DNA from: Thermoleophilia bacterium SCSIO 60948
GTDB taxonomy: Bacteria > Actinomycetota > Thermoleophilia > Solirubrobacterales > 70-9
Length of the DNA stretch: 64,000 nucleotides
Reading direction: 5' to 3'
Assembly (NCBI GenBank): GCA_021496505.1
Contig: CP053031.1
Location: 3,278,001 to 3,342,000 of the forward strand
Part shown: positions 58,199-64,000 of the stretch, one piece after another
Layout: each line of letters starts with the position of its first letter
How positions within the stretch are numbered: position 1 is the first letter of the stretch
Made by a program: the position numbers and the translations under genes
The notes under the pieces: model-generated
The model's database searches: none
Seen by the model: the letters and a program-made list of their open reading frames with translations, nothing else
Told to the model about the DNA's origin: nothing

Positions 58199-58216
58199 GT
58201 TCGTCGATCGGCGACT
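58199..58216. promoter_or_regulatory. Family-B operator between divergent TetR genes
   Basis: GTTCGTCGATCGGCGACT is a near-palindrome about the core CGATCG, in the gap of two divergent TetR genes, fitting autoregulation. Confidence 0.55.
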
Positions 58217-58246
58217 TCGCGCCGCGGACGGGGATATGGTCCGCGC

Positions 58247-58845
58247 ATGGCGACCTCGTCGTTCGATCGCGGGTACCGCTCGCGGGAGGTGCGCCGCCGG
58301 GACTTCGTGGGCGCCCTCGAGCGGCTGCTGGCCGACGGTTGCCGGTTCAGGGAGATCACCGTCCGGCAGCTCGCGGACGAGGTGAGGTTGTCACGCACGG
58401 GGTTCTACTTTCACTTCGGGCACACGCGCGACGTTGTGCTCGCAGCCGCGACGGGCATCTCGGCTGACCTGTACGAGGCCGCAGACACTGGCTCGGCGAC
58501 GACGATGCCGGGTTGGACGGACTGGAGGCAGCGCTGGCCCGGATCGCCGAGGGGTACCGCAGCCATGCCCCCGTGCTGCGGGCGGTGCGCGAGGCCGCCG
58601 CGTACGACGACGCGCTGCGCGCCGAGTGGCGCCGGCTCATCGGGCGCTTCGTCGTCGCCACCCCGGGGCCGGCTCGAACGAGCTACGCCGGGCCAGACGC
58701 GCGGCCTGCAGGCGGCCGCGCTCGTCTGGATGACCGAGCGCACGCTTCTCGAGCAGGTGGCGACCGACGGCGACGATCCGCACAGGTCTCCGCCGCTTTG
58801 GCGCGCATCCGGTGGGCGGCGCTCGCCGGGCGGGACTCGGGGTAG
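58247..58845 (+). pseudogene. TetR-family regulator with several frameshifts
   Basis: The HTH is intact in the first frame: FREITVRQLADEVRLSRTGF and YFHFGHTRDVVLAAATG. After about 58500 the sequence moves to a second frame (LEAALARIAEGYRSHAPVLR). Near 58665 it moves to a third (GLQAAALVWMTERTLLEQVA), and near 58780 it shifts again to SAALARIRWAALAGRDSG. The order of parts matches the TetR at 20079 (VWMTERTL). It is a real decayed gene or a badly resolved stretch. Confidence 0.7.
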
Positions 58846-58862
58846 GGCGGTTCCGCCCTACC
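58837..58862. terminator. Strong inverted repeat, probable terminator
   Basis: A perfect 12-base stem, GGGGTAGGGCGG, with a TT loop and its full complement. It covers the TetR remnant stop and lies downstream of the SGNH gene, so it can serve both directions. Confidence 0.6.
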
Positions 58863-59064
58863 CCGCCCGTTCGTCCCGGTGACGGGCGAAATGCGTCGGC
58901 GCGCCGCGAGCGGGCAGGCGACCGTCTCACGGTTACAGTCCGACGCCGGCGTGGAGCACCGCGAGCGTGCCGGTCGCACCGGTGCCACCGACGGACGACC
59001 GAGCCGGCGCGCCTTGCTGTCCCGCGGCCCGCGGGGGCCCGCTGCCCCGCCGCCCGGCACGGCG
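58863..59064. other. Gap downstream of SGNH gene
   Basis: No gene is supported here. Open frames on both strands lack motif or ribosome-site support. It is likely 3' flank of the SGNH gene. Confidence 0.4.
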
Positions 59065-60920
59065 CTAGAGCCGCCGGACGGACAGGACCTCCTGGTCGGC
59101 ATCGCCGCCCGCCGATGCCTGGACAACGACGCGGACGTCCCCACGGCCGATGCGCTCGGCCGGCACGCGCAGGCGGACGAGCGCACCCGCCCGGACGCGC
59201 CGCGCTGCCAATCGGCGGATGGTCCTCGTGCCCTGCTCGACCCGGACGCGGACGGTCGCCTGCCGCGCGACGCGGAACGCCACGCGCAGGGGGCGGTTGG
59301 TCCGTCCGCCGAACACCGGGCGTTCGGCCTTGGCCAGGCGCAGCAGCCCGCACGGGTCCGCGGCGGCGAACGTCGGCAGCAGTGCGAACCGTCCGCTTCT
59401 GCGGCGCACCGCAATGCGCCGGACCAATCGACCGTGCCGCAGGCGGACGAGGAACGTCCCGTCGGTGACCCGCCGCCCTCGTCGCGTGGCCCGGCCCCGC
59501 CAGGTGCGCGCCGAGCGACGGAGAGAGAACCGTGCGACCAGGCGGTTTCCAAGGATCCTGCGCCCGCGATCGTGCTGGAAGACGTCGACGCGCACGTTCT
59601 CCAGATCTCGCGGGAGCACGAAGCGCAGCCCGCGCCCGCGCGGGCGGAGCGCAATCCGTTCGAGCGCGGAGCGACGCGCGCACGCGCCGAGCGAGCTGCC
59701 GGCCGAGCCGGCCGGGTCGGAAGCCCGCGCGGGCGGAACGACGACGGGCGTCGGCGCGCCGGCCGTCCGAGCGAGGACCATGCCCTCCGGCCCCGTCCCC
59801 GGGGTGTTCGTGCACGCGAACGATCCGGGCGGCTCGCGGTAGAGCAGGCTCAGGCACGTCCCGATCGCCTGCTGCGCGTACGCGTTGGGGTGGAAGACCT
59901 CCTGGACCTCGCCCTGAGCGATGGCGCCGACACTGAGGGCGCGCCCCCACTCGCTGCGCTCGGGCGAGGGCGGGGAGGCCGGGGTCGCGGCCTGGGCGGT
60001 CTTCGCGCAGATCTCGCGACCCTGTAGCGCGTTGACGAGCTCGAGCACCTCGACGCCTCGCGACCGGGCGGCCGCCTTGCTCACCGCGCCGATCTGCGGC
60101 GCGGCCACGTCGCGCGCCCAGTCCAGGTCGGCGTCGTAGAACGGGCAGCCGTCGCTGGTGCGGCGCGGGTCGGCCTCCGCGTACCGCGCCTCAGCGGCGC
60201 GCGGCATCACCGACGGATACGTCTGCATGACGAGCCGGTAGTCGCCCGGGCCGTAGCCGGCTGCCGCCATCACGGCTCGGATCTCGTCGATCGCACGTTC
60301 GACGTCGGCGATGACGCGCGGCACCAGCGCGTCGATCTGCGCCTGCTGCTCGTCGCGGCACGGACCACTGCGTGTCTCGTAGGCGAGGAAGCAGGCCGTG
60401 ACGATCGAGGCGAAGCCGAGGTCATTGCCGCCGAGCGAGAGAACGATGAGCTTCACGTCGCGATCGCGGGCGATCGGGGCGAGCTGGTCGGCCTGCGGCG
60501 CCTCGCCGTTCTGACCTCGCCGCCGCTCGACGCGCGGTAGATGTTCCTGGTCTGGCCTCCCGAGCAGCTGATGTTGAGCTTCTCGTCGGCAGGGATGCGG
60601 GCGCTGCGGATCTCGGCGACGTCGGAACGATGGCATCCGCTGTCGCTGCCGCCGACGTAGACCCGCGCCGGGTCGTAGGTGCAGGCGAGCGCCGGCAGCA
60701 GCGGCGCGCACGCCCGATCGGTGCCGTCGCGGTCGCCCGCGGGGTTGACCGAGTTGCCCTGCCAGCGACCGGCCTCTCCGGAGATGTAGCTGTCACCCAT
60801 GCTGACCACCGCCGTGTACGACGCCCCCGGACCAGCGAACGCCTCACCGCTCGACGACAGCGCTGCCGTGAGCATGGCCACGGCGACAAGGAGGGTTCGG
60901 GACGAAACGCAGCGGAGCAC
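59065..60920 (-). pseudogene. Secreted SGNH/GDSL hydrolase with one frameshift
   Basis: GTG 60920 starts a signal peptide (LLVAVAMLTAALSSSGEAFA). SGNH block I is VVSMGDSYISGEAGRW with the catalytic Ser, and a disulfide-rich region follows (RACAPLLPALACTYD). Near 60517 one base is changed or lost, and SLGGNDLGFASIVTA (block III Gly/Asn) and VFHPNAYAQQ (block V His) are in the new frame. After about residue 370 an Arg-rich beta-repeat domain extends to the end, with several strand-like repeats (VRVDVFQHD, DGTFLVRLRHG). It is probably an exported esterase or lipase; frameshift or sequencing error leaves activity uncertain. Confidence 0.75.
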
Positions 60921-60923
60921 GCG

Positions 60924-60941
60924 ACGTACCGTACGGCGAAC
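60924..60941. promoter_or_regulatory. Family-B operator upstream of SGNH gene
   Basis: ACGTACCGTACGGCGAAC, one base from the site at 12923, lies directly before the SGNH start. Confidence 0.6.
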
Positions 60942-60966
60942 TTCCCGTGGGCGCGCCGGTCGGCCG

Positions 60967-61458
60967 TCAGGGCGCCACGGGCGTCTCGCCGGACGGCCAA
61001 TCGCGCCAGCGCTCGGGAAGCTCGCGCCCGCCGCGCTGGAAGTGCGCGAGGTCGACCTCCACGAACAGCGCACGGGCACGGGCGATCAGCGTCTCGCCGT
61101 CGCGCAGCTCCCCTTCCAGATGGAGCTTGCGCCCCTCGGCGCGGTCGCACCATGCCTCGACGTCGAGCTCGCGCTCGAGGAACGCCGGCGCCCGGTAGTC
61201 GACCTCGAGCCGCGCGGTCACGGCCGGGCGCCGGACGAGGATCAGCACGGTCCCGAGCGCGTCGTCCAGAACCGTCGCGACCGCGCCGCCGTGCGCGAAG
61301 CCGGGCGCGCCCTCCTGCCGGCGGTCGAAGCGCACGCGCCCGCGCACCCGCTCGCCGACGACCTGCATGCGCAGGCCCATGCTCGCCGGATTCTCCGGCC
61401 CGCACCCGAGGCAGTGGGGCTGGTGGGCGGGGACGATCCCGTCCGCTTCGGGCATCAT
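60967..61458 (-). CDS. Hotdog-fold acyl-CoA thioesterase, second copy
   Basis: A 163-residue paralogue of the thioesterase at 54548: HCLGCGPENPASMGLRM, GAPGFAHGGAVATVLDDALG and ARLEVDYRAPAFLERELDV match the same motifs in the same order. ATG 61458 overlaps the stop of the BtrH_N paralogue (ATGA), so the pair is coupled as in the first module. It is 46 bases from the SGNH start downstream, which may be cotranscribed. Confidence 0.87.
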   Translation of the reverse strand: MMPEADGIVPAHQPHCLGCGPENPASMGLRMQVVGERVRGRVRFDRRQEGAPGFAHGGAVATVLDDALGTVLILVRRPAVTARLEVDYRAPAFLERELDVEAWCDRAEGRKLHLEGELRDGETLIARARALFVEVDLAHFQRGGRELPERWRDWPSGETPVAP

Positions 61459-62426
61459 GCGGCGGTCTCCGTCCACCGCTCCATCCGGTCGACCCCGTCG
61501 GCCTCCAGCCGCGCGATTTGCGCGACGGCCGGGACGCCCGCCACGTGTGCGAGGGCGGCATCGTCGCTCTCGGAGATCCGCGCGAGCTCGCCGTACGTCT
61601 CGGCCAGCTCGTCGTAGACAGCGCCGATCCGCGCGAGTTCCGCGTCATCGAGCAGGCCCGCGGCGTCGTGCAGGAACGTCGCGTGCAGCGACCGGAACAT
61701 CGCGCCGCCCGTCCCGGCCTTGACGATGAACACGCGCAGGCCACGCATCGCCGCCGGCAGGTCCTCGCCGAACGTGGCCGGCCAGCGCTCGTAGCCGGCC
61801 GCGAAGGCGTCCGCGCCAGCAAGCCCGGTCTGTCCGGCCAGACCGGCAAGCGCCTCGCCGCCGTCGCCGCGCATGTTGCCGACCGCCCGCGCGATCGCGT
61901 CCTGCAGCGCCTCGCGCGGCGGCCGGAGCGGGCCGGCGAAGCTGTAGGGGAACATCCGGTTGCGGTTCGGGCCCGGGAACCCGTCGGAGTTCCGCGCGGC
62001 CGCGAGCGAGTCCAGCGAACAACGCTGAAGCTCCTCGCGGTCGTTGTCGGCGACCAGCGCGACACCCTCGCGCTCGTCGTAGTCGACGACGACGACGTCG
62101 TGGCGCCTGTTGTGCATCCGCACGCGCAGGTCCTCGAGGCGGCCGATGTCCGCCCACACCATCGGCGGTGTGCCCGCGTCGACCTGCTCCTTGACCCAGG
62201 CCCACGCCCGCCTGTCGTCGCCGGTCCCGCGCACGTCGAGCGGGAGCCCGAGGTGCGAGGCGACGTCGATCTCGAGGTCGGCGGTGCGCCCGACGAGGAA
62301 CTCGAGCAGATCACGCAGCGCACCCGAGCCGCAGTGCCCCGCCTTGCGGTGCGGGAACCGGCGGCTCGCGACGGCAGGGTCCGCGTCGCGACGGTCAGCG
62401 GGGGCCGCCGGTCTCTCGTCGTTCAT
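61455..62426 (-). CDS. BtrH_N/DUF4872 paralogue with internal deletion
   Basis: A 323-residue paralogue of the protein at 53535. FPHRKAGHCGSGALRDLLEF is kept, but the next 37 residues of the copy at 53535, which include FGLSGGLGFFYAALAG, are missing and the frame continues at LVGRTADLE. The DUF4872 part (VFIVKAGTGGAMFRSLHATF) is intact. The lost segment forms the core after the His-Cys pair, so acyl transfer may be lost or altered. A perfect 22-base palindrome is at 62445-62466 upstream. Confidence 0.8.
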   Translation of the reverse strand: MNDERPAAPADRRDADPAVASRRFPHRKAGHCGSGALRDLLEFLVGRTADLEIDVASHLGLPLDVRGTGDDRRAWAWVKEQVDAGTPPMVWADIGRLEDLRVRMHNRRHDVVVVDYDEREGVALVADNDREELQRCSLDSLAAARNSDGFPGPNRNRMFPYSFAGPLRPPREALQDAIARAVGNMRGDGGEALAGLAGQTGLAGADAFAAGYERWPATFGEDLPAAMRGLRVFIVKAGTGGAMFRSLHATFLHDAAGLLDDAELARIGAVYDELAETYGELARISESDDAALAHVAGVPAVAQIARLEADGVDRMERWTETAA

Positions 62427-62444
62427 CGGCGCGAAGCTAGCAAG

Positions 62445-62466
62445 GCGTTCGCCGATCGGCGAACGC
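62445..62466. promoter_or_regulatory. Perfect family-B palindrome upstream of BtrH_N copy 2
   Basis: Perfect 22-base palindrome with core GTTCGCCGATCGGCGAAC (62447-62464). It starts 19 bases upstream of the BtrH_N copy 2 start and gives the best consensus for the family. Confidence 0.7.
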
Positions 62467-62489
62467 GCGTCTGCCCACTTCGGCGCCGC

Positions 62490-63110
62490 TCACCGCGACC
62501 CGAGCAGGAGACCAGCGCCAGGCCGACGGCCAGACCGACCGACACCCAGCGAAGGACCCACGTCAGCGGCGGCGCCGGGGCAGCGGCCTGCGCCGAGCGT
62601 CGCGGTCGCGGTCGGGTGGCGGCGACACGCTCGTAAGCGGCTGGGCGTGTCCTGGGCGATCGCCGCCACGTCGATCTCGCGCTTGACGATCTTGCCGGTC
62701 GGGCCCTTCGGCAGCTCGCTCACGCACACGACCTGCCGCGGGTACTTGTAGGCGGCCACGCGATTCTTGGCCCACGCCCGCAGCTCCTCCGCGCCGGTGT
62801 CCGCGTCCGGGCGCAGCACCACCATCGCCACCACCTCCTCGCCCAGCTCGGCGTGCGGCACGCCGACCACCGCGGCTTCGAGCACCGCGGGGTGCTCGTA
62901 CAGCACCTCCTCGATCTCGCGCGGGTAGACGTTGTAGCCGCCTCGGATGATGAGGTCCTTCTTGCGGTCGACAGTGAAGACGAAGCCGTCCTCGTCCACC
63001 CGCGCCATGTCGCCGGTCCGGAACCAGCCCTGCGGCGAGATGGCCTCCGCGGTCGCGTCGGGACGGCCGTGGTAGCCGCACATGACGTTGTGGCCGCGCG
63101 GCGAGGTTGA
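62490..63110 (-). pseudogene. Acyl-CoA synthetase, 3' remnant
   Basis: Only the C-terminal part of an ANL (AMP-forming) acyl-CoA ligase remains: RGHNVMCGYHGRPDATAEAI, GWFRTGDMARVDEDGFVFTV, DRKKDLIIRGGYNVYPREIE and LPKGPTGKIVKREID (catalytic Lys). The P-loop and the N-terminal 350 or so residues are missing before about 63105. The open frame runs past the expected end into unrelated codons to 62490. The ORF can be extended upstream to 63212, but that part lies in an operator region and is not coding. Confidence 0.8.
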
Positions 63111-63171
63111 GTCACAGCGGTTCTCCGGCGGTCGGGAGGCATCCAAGCGGTCCGGCGGCCGCCCGTCCGCA

Positions 63172-63189
63172 ATGTACCGATCGGCGAGT
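63172..63189. promoter_or_regulatory. Family-B operator-like site upstream of MMPL gene
   Basis: ATGTACCGATCGGCGAGT shares 16 bases with the site at 56442. It lies 53 bases before the MMPL start and 62 bases before the ligase remnant. Confidence 0.5.
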
Positions 63190-63241
63190 TCGCTGATAGC
63201 GTGTCGGCGCATGAACCGTCACCGCACACACCCCGACTGAC

Positions 63242-64000
63242 GTGTTCTCGCGACTGGGCAGCGCGGTCACCGCGCATCCGTGGCGCGTCATCGCGGTGTG
63301 GATCATCGCGGTTGCGATCACCGTGCCGCTCTCCCCCGGTCTGGGCGCGGTCACGAACGAGGACCAGACGAGCTTCCTGCCCTCGGACTACGAATCGGTC
63401 CGAGCCGACGAGCTGGCCCGGGAGGCGTTTCCGGAGCAGTCCGGGTCGACCGCGCTGTTCGTCGTCCGCCGCCAGGACGGGGCCGCGCTCACCGCCCCCG
63501 ACCGCCGGCAGATCGCCGAGCTCGTCCAAGACCTCGAGGGCAGCCGCATCGAGCGCGTCCGCGGCGTGCAGACAGGACCGGAGCAGCTGTCACCCGACCG
63601 GCGCGTCCAGCTCGTCGCGGTCGCCCTCGAGGGCCTGCCGAGCGACGACCCTGTCGCCGAGGCCGTCGACCGGCTGCGAGCGGCGGGCGATGAGGCGCTC
63701 GCCGGAAGCGGGCTTCAGGCCGGCGTGACCGGCGACGCCGCGATCCTCAAGGACACGCGGGAATCCTACCGCGACGCCGAGGGGATCGTCGGGATCGCGA
63801 CGGTCGTCCTCATCATCGCGCTGCTCGGCGCGATCTACCGCAGTCCGCTCGCCGCCCTCATGCCGATCGTGTCGATCGGACTCGTCTACGCGACGGCGAC
63901 CTCGCTCATCGCCCTCGTCGCCGACGTCGCCGGGTTCGAGGTCAGCCCCGAACTGACGTCGCTGCTCATCGTCGTGCTCTTCGGCATCGGCACCGACTAC
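63242..64000 (+). CDS. MMPL/RND-family transporter (5' part)
   Basis: First 253 codons of an RND-superfamily MMPL protein; the rest is beyond the right edge. The N-terminal helix is VIAVWIIAVAITVPLSPGLG (about 16-35), a porter domain follows with FLPSDYESVRADELAREAFP and FPEQSGSTALFVV, and then helices 2-4 with IVGIATVVLIIALLGAIY and FGIGTDY (GTDY proton-relay motif begin). GTG 63242 is the start. MMPL proteins export lipids or siderophores. A family-B operator is upstream. Confidence 0.9.
   Translation, partial: MFSRLGSAVTAHPWRVIAVWIIAVAITVPLSPGLGAVTNEDQTSFLPSDYESVRADELAREAFPEQSGSTALFVVRRQDGAALTAPDRRQIAELVQDLEGSRIERVRGVQTGPEQLSPDRRVQLVAVALEGLPSDDPVAEAVDRLRAAGDEALAGSGLQAGVTGDAAILKDTRESYRDAEGIVGIATVVLIIALLGAIYRSPLAALMPIVSIGLVYATATSLIALVADVAGFEVSPELTSLLIVVLFGIGTDY

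Noticed and set aside
58879-60027. Long plus-strand frame opposite the SGNH gene
   Set aside because: Antisense of the SGNH beta-repeat domain; no motif on that strand.
63111-63212. Upstream extension of the acyl-CoA ligase remnant
   Set aside because: The frame is open, but the residues do not match ANL proteins and the DNA holds a family-B operator site.
1-64000. CRISPR arrays, tRNA, rRNA, insertion sequences
   Set aside because: No regular direct repeats with spacers, no clover-leaf-like stretch and no transposase domain were noticed in the translated frames; an IS scar cannot be excluded.

Overview
The window is very GC-rich DNA with GTG/TTG starts, tight ATGA/GTGA gene overlaps, many TetR regulators, four acyl-CoA dehydrogenases, three P450s, an F420-type (LLM) oxidoreductase, Mce and MMPL pieces. 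This points to a soil-type actinobacterium, perhaps Thermoleophilia/Solirubrobacterales. That placement is inference; no rRNA, tRNA or marker gene is present.

Layout. 1-4.1 kb: minus-strand conjugation module (VirB4-like ATPase, TcpE-like protein, pilin-like protein, TcpC-like protein). 4.3-9.9 kb: small ArsR/XRE regulators, then a coupled minus-strand operon (flavin oxidoreductase, MFS exporter, methyltransferase, cupin). Its divergent XRE regulator is cut off at about 9837, which looks like a recombination junction. 9.8-13.6 kb: two unknown coupled genes, a MarR regulator, a P450 and a frameshifted TetR gene. 13.7-52.7 kb: a large acyl-CoA catabolic region. It holds a two-subunit biotin-dependent acyl-CoA carboxylase, SDRs, an operon joining an R2lox-like diiron oxidase to a rubredoxin and a rubredoxin/ferredoxin reductase (with a second R2lox-like gene converging on it), acyl-CoA dehydrogenases, a cysteine-less thiolase with a DUF35 partner, a MenB/BadI-like crotonase, a split AtuA pair, a GMC oxidase/MaoC/dehydrogenase operon, an LLM oxidoreductase, two coupled P450s, and a second beta-oxidation operon (SDR, MaoC, thiolase, dehydrogenase, transglutaminase-like protein). 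The substrate is not proven; a cyclic or branched lipid (sterol, terpenoid or cyclohexane-carboxylate type) fits best.

52.7-64 kb: a zone rich in broken genes. It has a degenerate coiled-coil gene, an Mce 3' fragment, a cytidylate-kinase-like gene split into two oppositely oriented pieces, frameshifted USP, TetR and SGNH genes, a 5'-truncated acyl-CoA ligase, and two copies of a BtrH_N/DUF4872 protein plus hotdog thioesterase module, one copy with a 37-codon deletion. An MMPL transporter runs off the right edge.

Two operator families tie the genes together. Family A (consensus GTGAACGNNCGTTNNC, ten sites) lies in promoter regions from 13.7 to 53.6 kb and probably marks one catabolic regulon. 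Family B (half-site close to GTTCGCCG, six sites) lies beside two paralogous TetR genes, a P450, the SGNH gene, the second BtrH module and the ligase/MMPL gap. Many apparent one-base frameshifts occur; real decay and assembly error cannot be separated from the sequence alone.
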